A stretch of 64,000 bases of DNA, from positions 124,745,503 to 124,809,502 of the forward strand of contig CM041783.1 in NCBI GenBank assembly GCA_023374045.1. Direction: 5' to 3'. Shown piece by piece: positions 27,138 through 41,402 of this stretch. Source of the DNA: Limonium bicolor (Eukaryota; Streptophyta; Magnoliopsida; Caryophyllales; Plumbaginaceae). The stretch's first letter is position 1. The number at the start of each line of letters is the position of its first letter. Below the pieces are notes generated by a model that worked only from the letters and a program-made list of their open reading frames with translations, searched no databases and was not told the DNA's origin. Position numbers and translations under genes: made by a program.

Positions 27138-28682
27138 TGATAAGTGGGAAGTTGATATAGTTTATAGGTGCTAAATTCTTATTTTATGTAACATTTTTAT
27201 GCGCTTTCTCACACTTATCGTATACTTTTCATGACTCTTACTTTGGGCAAAAACTGATGCAAATTTATATTTTAAAAGCAAGAAATGATGGTAAAAATGC
27301 ATATTTCTCCTCAAGAGCTTTCCAACGCCGCAAACGGGGAGCAAATCAGAGCTCAAATGAAGAATCTGGACCTTGTCGAAGTTTACGGAAAAAAGGGCAC
27401 AAATATACACAAGTCCTGACTTACGTCCGACCCAGTTTCCCCGAAACATTGTAACCTGTCCGGCAAACTGGTGCGGACGCTAGGTCGGACATGACTAAAA
27501 TCTCGCCAGTCGAAGCTTTAACGTGTCCGGATGACGTGTCCGACCCTGTGACCCGGACGCGCTTAGAAGGACAAAAATATTTACGACCACGAGTGATTTC
27601 GATACATATACGCGTCCACCCGGGGTGTCCGGCTAACTGACCCGGACGTAAATCCGACATCTCACAAACAAGAAAATCTCGCCTGACACTCTATCTCACG
27701 TCCGGCTAACTGGTGCGGACGCTGAGCCGGACGCGTGCATTTTATGTCAAGATCTTCTATTTTAAAAGGTGTTCGCGAGAGATTAGAAAGGATAAACGAT
27801 TCACATTTCAGAAGAGAGAGGCGAGACCTTTTGGAGACTCAAGAGCGGCCGTGAACCCTTCTTCGACACAAGAGGAGAATTTCTGCTCTGATTTCTTCTG
27901 TCTATTCAACCCGACTCTTTGCAAATCTTCAGATTAACATTGAGATGATTTCTACACCTTCTTCTCTTGTTATTTCTTCTGTTGCTATGCTTGGCTAAGG
28001 GAATAAACTTCAGGGAATGGTGGTTGTATATAGTTAGGTTTTGTAGTTTTATTATCAGTCGATATGGGATTAAACTTAGGTTTGTTTCAGATTATAAATC
28101 TTGTTTGTGCTATCAATGAAACTTGCTACTTTATTTTTAGCTTTGCGAAAGTTGTCAAGATCTGATCCGTGATTGATAACTAGGTCGTTATAATCTGTTA
28201 ATCCGTGGATAGCTTAATCTGATTGATGAGTTAGCCTTCAGATGCAATTTAAATTCATATGCTTAATCCCTCTGCGTTAGTAGTGATAGGATTATGATTT
28301 AATCTATCGCGTTCTACACAGTGGAGTTCTAATTGGCTAGGATTTAGTCTTTTAGAAACTTGCTAGAATTAGCCGAACCCTAATCCCCAATCAACTGGTA
28401 ATATAATTGCATGACTTAACTTGAAAAGATCACCTGAACTCGGAGTTCCGCTTTCATTATATTTTTATCAGTCACTCTTTGCTTTTATTAATTTTATTTG
28501 ATCAACAATTTCCCCTAATTTATAGCTTTTGCTAGGATTAGATTTGTTTTCTTAGTCCCCTGGTTCGATACCCCGGTTACTCATATTTCTTTACTGCTAC
28601 GACCAGGAATTATTTTGCAACCTGTAGGTTTATTTTATTTATTAATTTTGTAGTTTTTAATATACCAAAATAACCGTTTGCA
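27138..28682 (+). mobile_element. Solo LTR (Athila/Tat-like) with target duplication AGCAC
   Basis: A 1545-bp insertion that starts TGATAAGTGG and ends CGTTTGCA, flanked on both sides by AGCAC (27133-27137 and 28683-28687). Removing it restores the GCTCAGCACCTTTGCTGGTA block found whole in LTRs A and B. There is no primer site or coding region inside, so it is a solo LTR left by recombination. The region 27420-27735 has many GTCCGG/CCGGAC pieces. The 3' part (GGTTCGATACCCCGGTTACTC ... ACTGCTACGACC) resembles the LTR tail that precedes the tRNA-Asp primer site at 53955, which sets the likely plus orientation. Confidence 0.9.
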
Positions 28683-28907
28683 AGCACCTTTGCTGGTACG
28701 ATAATCTTATGGCCCCCAAGCTAACGGGACTACGACTACTTGTCGATAGCATGCAGTTGATTAATAACACAACAAAAATAAGAAGTGCAATAAACACCAC
28801 ACCACATATGAACAATTATAGTTCAAACACAACGAACGACTTAAAAGCGTTCCTTAAGTAAGTGAGTTAATCTTTTAACTATTTAAGTTATGATTTCCTT
28901 ATTCTCA

Positions 28908-28985
28908 ATCCAAGTCTTATCTCATCTCAAGTCTTATCTCAGTCTTAAGTCTTATCTCAGTCTCAAGTCTTATCTCAGTCTCATT
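28908..28985. repeat. 18-bp minisatellite in LTR D
   Basis: About four to five units of CAAGTCTTATCTCAGTCT with small changes. The array follows the GGGACTACGACTACTTGTCGA block, the same relative place as the minisatellites of LTRs B and C. Confidence 0.8.
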
Positions 28986-31682
28986 ATACCAACCTTTCTT
29001 TAATTAGAATTGGTTGTATCTTAACTCAATGTTTATCTTTGTCGGGTCAAAAGTAACCTTAGCCAATGAGCTATTATGTAACACCCCTATAATAATAAAA
29101 GAACAGCGGAAAATAAACTAAAGGTGCTACAGACCATCGGGCTCCAAACACCCGGTACCAACCTCACCAATTACAACCATTACAATTAACTAAGTTACGG
29201 TATGAACTTCGAGAAAACTTAACATAAACATAACAATAATAAAATACATTCACTCTTCATAAACCTAATCCCATCCCAATCACTCATGCTCTTCGTGGCC
29301 ACCTGTAAATCAATTTGTACCTGCAAGATGAAACCAAGCAGCCTACCCCGAGAGGGGTGAGTCAGTTCCCTGGAATGGAACTGGTACAATTCTCCAAAGG
29401 AAAAGTTTAAAACATAACTCTTCAAAATAAACAGTAACTTGAAATCAAACTCTTGAAAGTAAAACAGGGAAACAAGGCACTTTAAAATCACCAAGCCAAA
29501 GATAACAAGTTAAGGATAAGGATAAATAATAGGAAGGTAAAGTTAGTGAAACAAAACCACATCATGTGTTAGTGAACATCCATTGCCTTAGTTAAACCTA
29601 ATTCCCGTTAGGAGTAGAAAGACTCAGACAGTCACAAAGGACTAGAAATGAAAAGACAGATCCAAGAACCAATAACTCAAGAGTGGAATAAAACCAATTG
29701 GGAGAGATGGCCCCCACCGCCAGATATAAATGTCCGTATGGATGAGGGATATATAGCCCCCTACTGTCAGATTAAAAATGTCCTGGTGGACGAGGGATAT
29801 ACAGCCCCCTGCTGTCAAATATAAATGCCCCTATGGGCGAGGGATATACAGCCCCTTGCTGTTACCACTGAAGACGCGCGCACGTCGAAATCTCAAGAAC
29901 CAGCTCATGGATGAAACGATATCCAGAGTCAAAAGAAGGATTTACCAAAATTGATCTTTTCCAAATTCCCACCAGATCACTAACTACCAGAGCAATACCA
30001 AAACACTCAGTCCTACAGAGTGCAGAAGCGTAAACCCTAAGCAGTCAATGTCTAATGGAACAACCAAATAGAAGGAACCAATACCCAAGTGAGTTTCACA
30101 TTCAAGGCCCAGTTAGTCACATAAGCTGAGTTAGTCACACAACCATTTCCTTTTAGAAATTCCTCTTAAGCTCAGTTAGCGTTTTCCAAAACATTCCACA
30201 AGTCAATCACAAAAATATCGGAGTACGAAATCTTACCTGGTCAACGCTGTATGTGTGCAGTTCTAGTAAACTCGTGCATCATTCAACAATTCTCTAAGGA
30301 ACATTGAAGTAACTTACTATCAATAACCTGTACCCTAAGTAAACTTAAATAAATTCCTCTCTCTTATTTCCAAATCTCAATTATCTTATAAGCCCTCGCT
30401 TAAATGTTATGTATAACCCTTTGACTTATTTTAGAAGGTTGTATAGCCCAAGGTTGTAGGATCAAGGAATGTACTTTATTAACACCTGCTAACTGTCCAC
30501 TCCTATCCACTTTATTCATATCTAACCACAATCCTCACATTCAAGACTTTTGAGACCTTTATATCATAAATGTGTTTATATTATATAATTAAATCTAAAA
30601 TTTCAATAATAATCTTAAGCTCAATAACTTTATTCTTAATTTAGAATAAACATTGTATTATGACCTATGAGGGACTCCTCTCAGAATACTATACTATTAT
30701 CTCACAATGTAAAGATTATGTATTTAAAAATATCTACTAGATAACCCATTATGATTAAGTCTTTCCCTTAACTTAATTAAGATCTACATCCTGTATATTG
30801 GAACCATAATGTTGTAGATACATTCTATTATATCTTAATTGAGCCACTAAACTCAATTATCACATCTCTAGTTCAGAACGACCACCTATTATAACTGTCA
30901 AATAATCGTGTCATAAGATGTTGAATTGCTTCTCATCTGAATAACTATACTATAGTTAACTTAGATTTAACAAATTAATTTTACATTTAGTATTCACAAG
31001 GTATTATATGTTTTATTATTACCTATACAATAAGGTGTTTAGATAACCTTTTATGTATCCTTACTTACATTTAATTTCCTAAATGTTTTATTTTTACACA
31101 CATTCTCTCTATAGACTATGTATAATCCTTTGTACTAAACTTCATTAAACTTAAGCCTTAAATACGTTTTAAATTGTTTTACAAAACCTAAGGTTTCAAA
31201 GGAATAAACATAATAAATTATTTCCTTTATTGTATTAGGATGGACAATATATCTACAGAGTAGAATTTATCAAAGAATTAAATTCTGGTTCGTAAATGAA
31301 ATTGTTAATTATTTAATAAGATAATCTATTATGAAAATTCTCACATTTTATATTCAAATAACCTATCATCATTTCCCATTACCGTAAAGTATATCAATAA
31401 TATCTTATGTAACTTGGTTTATCTAATAAAAGGTTCAAAGGTTTAAGTATCAAATCCTATTTATAAACCTTCTATAAATTCTACTACTAAATACCTCACT
31501 TAATTGTAAACTCACATCCTAAGTATTGGTAATAAATGTTATAAATGTATTTCATATGACTTATCTAATGCCAAGAAACTTAAGGATTATTATTTAGATA
31601 AATTTCCGAATCATAGTTTAATATAGTTTTATATCATAATCCTTTTAATGATTTTATCTTAAAACATTAAGTTATATTTCAA

Positions 31683-34600
31683 TGTAACGCCCCTACTTAT
31701 CATAAATGCAGCGGAAATAAAATACTAAGGCGATTACAGATCATCGGGTTCCAAACACCCGGCACCAAACCTCACCAATTACAACTTATGATATTACAAA
31801 TGCTACGGTCTGAACTCGAGAAAACATAACTAGTGCAAGATATAAAAACTCTCCAATTCCTAATTCCCATCCCAATCACTCATACTCTTCGTGGCCACCT
31901 GTATAACAGTCCGTACCTGCAAGATGAAACCAAGCAGCCCACCCCGGGAGGGGTGAGTCAGTTCCCTGGAATGGAACTGGTACAACTCTCTAAAACAAAA
32001 GTTTAAAACATAACTCTTGAAACAAACAATAATCCGAAGTCAAATGCTTAAAACAAAAACAGAAGAACAAGGCACATCAAAATCACCAAGTCAAAGATAT
32101 CAAGTCAAGGATAGAGATAAATAACAAGAAGTAAAGCGAGTCAACTTAAAAGAAACCACGCCAGAAGTTAGTGAACATCCATTGCTTAAGTTAGATTAAG
32201 TTCCAATTAGGATTAGAAAGACCCAAGTAGTCAAATGGACTGGAATGAAAGAAGATATCCAAGAACCCATAACTCAAGAGTGGAATAAAACCAATTGGGA
32301 GAGATGGCCCCCACCGCCAGTCAGTTGCCACAAGGGCGAGGTAAACAGACCTCCGCTGTCAGTTGCCACAAAGGGCGAGGTATAGCAGACCTCCGCTGCC
32401 ACCGACCCGTTCTCGGTCATCGGTGAAAAGTGAGTGCACCACTTAATAGAAATAATCCATATCCAATACCAAGATTGTCATTTCCCACATTCCCACTAGA
32501 CTATTAACTGTACAAGTGCAATACCAAAACACTCAGTCCTACAGAGTGCAGAGGCGTAAACCCAACAGTCAATATCTAATGAGATAACCAGATAAAGGAA
32601 CCAATGATCATGTGAGTTGTACATCCAAGGCTCAGTTAGTCACAACAGGCTGAGTCAGTCACACAAACAACTTCCTTTCAAGATACATTCCTGCTCATTT
32701 AGCGTTTCTCAAAACGTTCCATAAAATTCGTCACCAAAAGCATCTGAGTACGAGAAGTCGTACAAAACATTCCATCAAGTCCATAACACATCAAGCTGAG
32801 TACGAGAAATCGTACCTGGTAATCGCTGTAGCAGTTCTAGTCGACTTGTGCAAATAATCAACAATACTCTGAGGAATATTAAAGGTAGTCTAACATCAAT
32901 AACTTGTAGCCTAAGTTAAACTTAAACAAATTCCTCACTCTTATTTCTAAGTCTCAATTGTCCTTTAAGCCCTCGCTTAAATGTTATGTATAACCTTTGA
33001 CTTATATTAGAATGTTGTATAACCCAAGGTTGTAAGACCAGGGAATGTATTTATTGACACTAGCTAATTGTTCCACTCTTATCCACTTTACTCATACTTA
33101 ACCATAATTCCCACATTCAAGAGTTTTGAGACCCTTATATCATAAGTGCATATTATATTATTCATCTAATCTTAGAATCTCAATAATAATTCTTAAGCTT
33201 AATACTTTTATTCTTAATTTAGAATAAATATCGGGTTATGACCTATGATAGGTTTATCTTAGAATATTATACTATTGTTTCACAATGTAATGATTATGTA
33301 TTTTATCAGTATTACCAAATAATCCATTATGATTAAGTTTTCCCCTCAACTTAATTAAGATCTACATCCTGTATATTGGAAACATGGTGTTATAGATGCA
33401 TTGTATGATAACCTAATTGAGTTACTACACTCATTTATCATATGTTTAGTTTAGGATGACTTTTATTACAACCATCTAATAATCTTATCATAAGATGTTA
33501 AATTGCTTCTCATCTTGAATAACTATATTATAGTTAACTTAGATTTATCGAACTCTTACATTTAGTATTTCCAAGGTATATTATTTACTTTATCATTAAC
33601 TATATAATAAGGCACTTTAAGATAACCTTTTATTTATCCTTGCTTACATTTAATTTCCCAAATGTTTTATTTTTACACACATTCCCGCTATAGACTATGT
33701 ATAATCCTTTTATACTAAATTTTAATAAACTTACGTCTTAAAATACATTTTTCATATTGTTTACAAAACCTAAGGTTTCAAAGGAATTACTTAATAAATT
33801 AATCTCCTTTATTAGTTTTAGGATGAACATATCTATTAACATAAGGTAGAATTTATCTAAGAATTAAACTCTCATTCACAAGTGAAATTGTCAATTACTT
33901 AATAAGATAATATGTTCTGAAAAATCCCCATACCTTATACTCAAATGACACATTAATATTTTTAGCGTCGTAAAGTAGATCAATATAATCTCTTATGTAA
34001 CTTAGTTTTATCTAATAAAAGGTTCAAAGGTTTAAGTATCAAATTCCTATTTATAAACCTTTCTATAAATTCTAACCACTAGATACCTCACTTAATTGTA
34101 GACTCACATCCTAAGTATTGGTAATTAATGTTATAAATGTATTTCATATGGCTTATCTAATGCCAAGAAACTTAAGGATTATTATTTAGATAAATTTCCA
34201 AATCATAGTTTAATGTAGTTTTATATCATAATCCTTTTAATGATTTTATCTTAAAACATTAAGTTATATTTCAATACCTTAAATGTTAAGAAATGATTAA
34301 ATCTAACTTACTAATCCACCTCACATTCATATGTAAAAGTATTTTATTTACTTATTATTGTTTATATATTAAGAACATTTAGATGTAAAAGTATTACATT
34401 TATTTATCATTAATTATAGAATAAGATCTATTTGTGTAACATTTTATGTAATCTAATCACAATTTTTCCTAAGTTTTAACTTATTAATTACTTAACCCAA
34501 TTATAGTTACATTATGGTCATTGACTAATACTATACATGTATTTTAATACGGTTTATATAAATCTTAGAAATTCAAAGATAACTCCTTAAGTTTAATAAT

Positions 34601-37080
34601 CTTAATTTAATACCGCCTCATATAATATTCTTTTATTAGTATTATGTAGAGGTTTAGTTTATCTCATTAATTCCTTCATATTATATTTTCTATAAGGCAT
34701 TTTATTTTTTATTTATGTAGTTTTTTTTATGTGATATATATTAGGATTTATTCAAGACATTCCTTGTGTAGTTTTATTGCACTTAATTATTTATACTAAC
34801 TTTTACACATAGCTACATCCAATATATGGTTTATAAAATAAAGTATTTTCCCTTAGTTTTCGTTAAACATATTAGCTTCCATATTATGTATAATAAATAA
34901 AATGTAGTTTAGTTAAATTCCTTGATTTAATATAAGTTTCTATTTATTTCCTCATATAAATATATATAAATATATGTAACAATTTTTACTTCACTTAAAG
35001 TTAGTACCCAAAATATTTATAAACATACTGTATTAAATGTTAATTAGTCTTATTATATTTTCTCCAACCTATAAAGTTCATTAATCAACTATACTTTAAT
35101 TTTTGATTACATTAAAAACCATATATTATAAGTTATTCTTATGAAAAACTCATAAACACAATTTTTAGACCCATTTACAATTGTCCAAAAATCCCCAAAT
35201 TAAATATATAGTAACTATAACATTTTAGACATATTATAAAATTTTTATTTCATAAGAATATCGTTTTAAATTTTCCAAATAATTCCATAATACTCATAAC
35301 TTGCAAAAATCATAACTTACGTTTAAAAACTCAAAACCCATATTAATTTACATAATAATAAACTAGATTTTATAAGGAATCTATGGTTAAAATTTCAAGT
35401 CAAAATACATTCGGGAAGATATTTAAATTAATTCAACAAGTTAGGGTTTAATTCTGGAAATATTATAATTCATAACCAACTTAAACTCCCCAGATCTAAT
35501 CTCGGCCGTCCGTTTCTAAAACCTACGATCGGACGGCTGAAAATCCTCGAGTTCATCCGCGAACCCCAAACAGATGTCGAGTACTAAATCTCTGTTTTCT
35601 CTCAACTCACAGAACCAAATTCGATGATTCTTGTTCCTATCGACTCGAAATTAAATCCCGGTTCTAATGGTACCAATTTCCCCAATTTTCATGCAGAATT
35701 GAGTAATTTCGAATCTGGGTTCGAAGTTAGGGTTCAAAGTTCAATTCGAATTCAATTTTGACAAATTCTCCCATTGTAATGCATAATAGACTAAATTGGC
35801 ATGTGGGTTTGATCGATGATGAAATTTCGAATAGAAACCATGGAGAAATTTGATCGGAAACTCACCGGAATTGCATTAACGGGGTGAAATCAAATCGGGA
35901 AATCTGGAAAACGTTATTTCATGTGCGGTTCGGGTATGCCACTTCTCGAATCAACTCGCACCAACTGAGAGAGATTTGATTCATGTAACCTATCACAATC
36001 CAAACTAGACATGTAACTCTAGACGCTAGTGGAAGAATCATTGATTTTGATGAACTAGGGAGAAAGTTATAGGTCTCACAAGATCCGAGTTTACCTAGTT
36101 GGTTCGGGATGAAACTGGGCAGAATTACCGCCGTGATCGAGTGGGCAACTTTAGACAGATTTATCTCCCAAACCCGTGAGAATCAGCCTTGGCTATAAAC
36201 ATGAAAGTTATAGAGGGATTTGAGATCTTCAAAACAAGCTAAAGAACACGAAATTTGGACGATAAACGAAGAAGTTATGGCGTGACGAAGTTTACCCGAT
36301 TTCAGGAAAAACTGCAGTTCTGGGTTACGCAATCGCGAGGAGCCAACTTTAGATCGATTTTCCCGTCGATGTAGAATGAGTTAGATGATGTGTGAGTAAT
36401 GGTTGGAAAGAGGAAAGATAGGAGAATCGAATGAAACAAACGGCATACCAAATGGTGGAGTAGGGAAAAAGATATAGGTGTCTAAAGATCGACCCTTGGC
36501 ATGCCATAACTGAAGGAAATCTGAAAAGACTAAGTTAAATCGGGCTGACTGGGCGCGACACGTGTCCTGGACACGTCAGCATCCTTCAAAATTTTGGCTC
36601 TAAACTTCAATTTATCATAACTTTGGCTAGGATGATCCGTTTTTAACGTTCTTTTTATCGATCTTCATGGTTTTTCATAACCTATTTATTGGTATAGGTT
36701 TCATGGCCTGGTTTGACCATTCTCAAAAAGTCAACTCTAACAAGGCTTAATAAGCTTTAAGGTTCCTAGAATTTTATATTGACTTTTATGTTTCAAAACA
36801 ATGTTCCAACACTTCCTAAAATCTTTATAATATATTTGGAGTGCTTAGAAATTTTCCCAAGATTTATTGACTTATAAATCTTATTATTAAATTCATAATA
36901 CTGTATAATAATGTATAATAATTAGGGTTAAATAGGAGAAAACCCCTAAATAAATTTCACAATTCCATATAATAATTTAATATTCATAATTCCATACCAT
37001 AATTTAATATTAATAGTATTATTTATGGTTTAATAAAAGAAATCCCCTAAATTAATTTAAATTAATTTAGGGGTATTTCA
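31683..37080 (-). mobile_element. Solo LTR of family C (inner copy) nested in the outer copy, TSD TTCAA
   Basis: This 5398-bp LTR runs from TGTAACGCCCC to GGGGTATTTCA. It is flanked by TTCAA at 31678-31682 and 37081-37085. At the break, the outer copy continues with ACACCATAAATGTTAAGAAATG, which matches the uninterrupted sequence within the inner copy near 34275, so this is a C LTR inside a C LTR. It has no internal region. It carries two units of a diverged minisatellite at 32319-32401. Confidence 0.93.
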
Positions 37081-37749
37081 TTCAACACCATAAATGTTAA
37101 GAAATGATTAAATCTAGACTTATTAACCCACCTCACATTTAGATGTAAAAGTATTTTATTTATTCTATTATTGTTTATATATTAAGAACATTTAGATGTA
37201 AAAGTATTACATTTATTTATTAATTATATAATAAGTTCTATTTGTGTAAAATCTAATTACAAATATTCCTAAGTCCCAACTTATTAATTACCTAACCCAA
37301 TTTTAGATTTACATTCTGGTCATTGACAAATAATACTATACATGTATTTAAATAGGATTTATATAATTCCTAGAAATTCCAAGGTAACTCAAACTCAATT
37401 TCATAACCGTAAATTAATACCACCCCATATAATATTCTTTTATTAGTATTATGTATAGGTTTAGTTTAACTTATTAATTCCTTCATATTCTATTTGCTAT
37501 AAGGTATTTTACTTCTTTTATTTATCGTATATGTATACTAGGATTTATTCAAGACATTCTTTATGTAGTTTAATCGCATTTAATTATTTGTATTAACTTT
37601 TACACATATCTACATCCAAAATATGGTTTATAAAATAAAGTATTTTCCTTAGTTTTAATTAAGTATATTAACTACCATATTATATAATTAATATAAATGT
37701 AGATTAATATAGTTCCTTGATTTAACCTAAGTTACTATTTATTCCTTTA

Positions 37750-37751
<2 letters not shown>

Positions 37752-37787
<36 letters not shown>
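37752..37787. repeat. (AT)n microsatellite
   Basis: A run of about 18 AT dinucleotides within the outer C LTR. The inner copy has only a short version at the matching place. Confidence 0.9.
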
Positions 37788-37789
<2 letters not shown>

Positions 37790-40653
37790 CTTCACTTAAA
37801 AGTTTATACCCAAAAATATTTATTAAAATTATGTATTAAATGTTAGTTTAGTCTTATTATATTTTCCCCAACCTATAAAGTTTATTAATCAATTATACTT
37901 TAATTTTTGGTTACATTAAAACCATATATTATAAGTTATTCTTATGAAAAACTCATAAACACAATTTTTAAACCCATTTACCATTGACCAAAAATTCTCA
38001 AATTTCATATACAATAACTATAACACTTTATACATATTATAAAAATTTTATTTCATAAAAATATATTTTTAAATTAACCAAATAATTCTAGAAAGCCCGT
38101 AACTTGCAAAAACCATAACTTACGTTTAAAAACTCCAAAACCATAATAGTTTACATCAAAATAAACTAGATTTAATAAGGAATCTATGGTTAAAATTTCA
38201 AGTCAAAATACATTCGGGAAGATATTTAAATTAACTCAACAAGTTAGGGTTATTTACTGGAATTTATAAAAACTTTAATAAACTTAATCTGAAACGTTTT
38301 AATCGCGGCCGTCCGTTTCTTTTAACTACGATCGGACGACCCAAGATTACCGAGTTCTTCAGCGACTCCCAAACCCGATTCGAGTACTAAATCACCAATT
38401 TCTCACAATCTACAGAACCAAATTGAGTGATTCTTGTTTCTATGGTTTCGAAATTCAATTCCGGTTCTAATGATACCAAATTCGCTAGCTATAATGCAGG
38501 ATTCAATGGTTTTCGAATTCGGTTTCGAAGTTAGGGTTCATAGTTTGATTCGAAACTTAATTTGACAAATTCTCCTAATCTAACACGTAATTGATGAAAT
38601 TGGCAGTTGGGTTAGGTCGATAATGCAAAATCGAGTTACAGAATAGGAGGAATTGAACGGAGACTTACCAGGGAAGCACCAGTGACGGAAATCGTGATCG
38701 GTTTCTGGAAAAAAATTCGAACTCGAGCTGTTCGAGTAGCGAACTTTGGAGATCTATAAAATACGTTCTAGATCGAGTTAGGCCATGTTCTTGGGCTCAT
38801 TAGAAAGAATACACTTAGCTCTACATATTGATAACAAGAACTCATCCTAACTCGCAACACATAGAAAGAAATCGAAGCTGGAAGTTGCGAGTTTACCTTG
38901 CGTTTTCTGGAAAGAAAACTATGATTTTATGTTGTGATGAATCCGAAACTTTAGATACCTCGTTCTTCCAAACGGTTGGGAATTGGCTTAGGTCATCAAC
39001 ATGAAAGTTTTAGAGGGATTATAGCTCTTCAAAACGAGCTAAGGAACATGAAATTTGGCTGAGAAACAAAGAAGTTATGATCGAACGAAGTTTACCTGAA
39101 TTTGGTGAAAAGCTGGAATTCTGGGTACGAGTTTCGCAAGTGGTCAACTTTAGATCGAATTTGCGGCTGATGTATAATGAATTAGGGTATGTGTGAGTAA
39201 TGGTTGAAAAGAGGATTCAAAGGAGAAGAGAATGAAAAAGACGGCATTGAAAAATATTGAGAGATGAGTGAGATATAGCCGTCTAAAGTTAGGGAAAAAT
39301 ACTGAAATCTGTTACCGAAATTCAAGGATAAAATCGGCTAAGTGTTAGGCGACCCGTGACAGTGTGACACGTGGCATATTTCAAATTTTTGGCTCTAACC
39401 TTCAATCTATCATAACTTTGGCTAGGATGATCCGTTTTTGACGTTCTTTTTATCGATCTTCATGGTTTTCCATAACCTATTTATTGGTATAGGTTTCATG
39501 GGCTGGTTTGACCATTCTCAAAAGTCAACCCTAGCAAGGCTTAATAAGCTTTAAGGTTTCTAGGATTTTATTTTGACTTTTATGTTCCAAATCAATGCTC
39601 CCAATATTTCTAAAATCTTTATAATATAATTGGAGTGTCTAGGAATTTTTCCAAGATTTATTGACTTATAACTCTTGTTATTAAATTCATAATACTATAT
39701 AATAATATACAATATTTAATTGTATTCTTTAGAGTTTAATAGGAGGAATCCCCTAAAATAATTTCCATAATTCCATATATTAATACTCATAATTCTATAC
39801 AATAATTTAATATTCATAATTCCTTATACTAATTTAACATTCATAATTCCATATAATAATTTAATACTTAATAGTATTATTAAAGGTTTAATAAAAGAAA
39901 TCCCCTAAATTAATTTAAATTAATTTAGGGGTATTTCATATTAACTCCATTGGTCAAATAAACAACTTATCTTAAATTTGGGATTTAGGTGATCCCACCG
40001 CACCATCTTAATCTGGCCTCCCACCTTGAACTGTAATCCAAGGTGGTCGACTATATGTCGACTCTAGGTGATAAGTAAAGGATGAGTCTCAACGGACGTC
40101 GGATCTGATATAGATACCAACACCCTTTCCTTAACATGCATGACCGACCATTTCCTTAACATGCATGACCAAAGTCAGTCCCGGATACCTTACTCCCCCC
40201 AAGTTCCAGTTAGTAGAAAGTCTAAAAGACGAAGTGTTAGTTAAACCTTTTTCGGCTATTAACCAACCAACAATTAGGGAGTGAATTCTTATCTCAAACC
40301 AATGTTACTAAGCATTGTTAGTAAATAATCTCAAGCCAAGTGTGTTAGTTTTAATCACAAACACACAACAAATACAATAACTGGTTGCATGCTTTATCTT
40401 GTTTAGTCGGAACACATAAACAATTAGCACACAAGCCGAGGGACACCTCGTTAGAAAGCAGGCTACAAGAAAACCATACCGTACACTGTTGGTTGTTTGA
40501 TTGCCTATTCTCCTTCCGAGTCCCAATTCATAAGTCTAAAACATTCATTCAATTTAGGTCGTTAATTACTTTCCAATCAACCTAACTTACTTAGCCACTA
40601 ATGTTCCCCAACTAATAACCACTAAGTCCTTATAAACTTAACCTTAACACTTA

Positions 40654-41084
40654 GGGGGCGTTTGTTTCAAGCGGGGGAAATGAAATGGAATCAGAAAAGG
40701 GAATGGAGAGGAATGGAAAGGAATTCCCTTTGATTTTCCTGGTTGTTTGTTTGAGCTGGGGGAAATGAAATAAATAACCGGTCAACGGCCACCAGTCACT
40801 GGTCAACGGCCGCCGGCTACCAGTCAACGGCCATTAATTGCCAGTCAACAATCACTGGTCACCGGTCAATAGTCATTAGTCATCGGTCAATGGTCATATG
40901 TTACCGGTCAAAGTGTACTAGGGAAAGAGAATCCCATTCCCTAGTAGGGGGTGGGGAATCAGATAAAAGGGTTTTGGGGTAATCCCATTCCCTTTCCTGA
41001 AAATAGAAAAAACTGGTAAAACAAGCAGCATGAAAGGGAATCATTCTAATTCCCTTTCCTGATTACCCTAAAACAAATGCCCCC
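40654..41084. mobile_element. Tourist-like MITE (PIF/Harbinger), 431 bp
   Basis: The ends are inverted repeats, GGGGGCGTTTGTTT at the left and AAACAAATGCCCCC at the right. They are flanked by the 3-bp duplication TTA (40651-40653 and 41085-41087), as expected for PIF/Harbinger elements. There is no transposase ORF, so it is non-autonomous. Subterminal parts repeat GGAATGGAAAGGAATTCCCTTT-like sequence, and the centre (40775-40915) is a degenerate tandem of CCGGTCAACGG and related pieces. Confidence 0.88.
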
Positions 41085-41194
41085 TTAAACCATTTTACTT
41101 AACTTAATCTCTCAAGTCCTTATATGCTTACCTTTTTAATCATCATTACCCTCCTAATGGTGGACTACTAATGCCACCCTTTTTTTATAATAAT

Positions 41195-41402
41195 AAGGGA
41201 TGACCGACCCACCGACCGACCCAAGACCCCCTGGGTCAGTAGGAGACAGAAACTTCTCCGACTGAAATCTTACACTCGACCGACCCACGGCCGACCCAAC
41301 ACTCTTGGGTCTGTCGAAGTCAGAAACTTCGCCCCTTGGAAAGCCCAGTCCGACCGACCCAGCCAGGGTCGGTCCCTTGGGTCGGTCCACTGCAGACCTT
41401 TT
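41195..41402. repeat. GC-rich inverted-motif array in LTR D
   Basis: Three imperfect units built on CGACCGACCCA and GGGTCGGTC with CAGAAACTTC between. This is the D counterpart of the arrays at 11058-11322 and 18723-18855. Confidence 0.7.

Larger units (their letters stand above)
29077..39938 (-). mobile_element. Solo LTR of family C (outer copy) with target duplication TATTA
   Basis: The copy starts TGTAACACCCC and ends GGGGTATTTCA on the plus strand, flanked by TATTA at 29072-29076 and 39939-39943. Without the inner insertion its length is about 5.46 kb. It has no internal region, so it is a solo LTR. It sits inside LTR D. The U5 side (29219-29400) is nearly identical, in reverse, to 26303-26480 of the plus-oriented copy. 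Confidence 0.92.
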
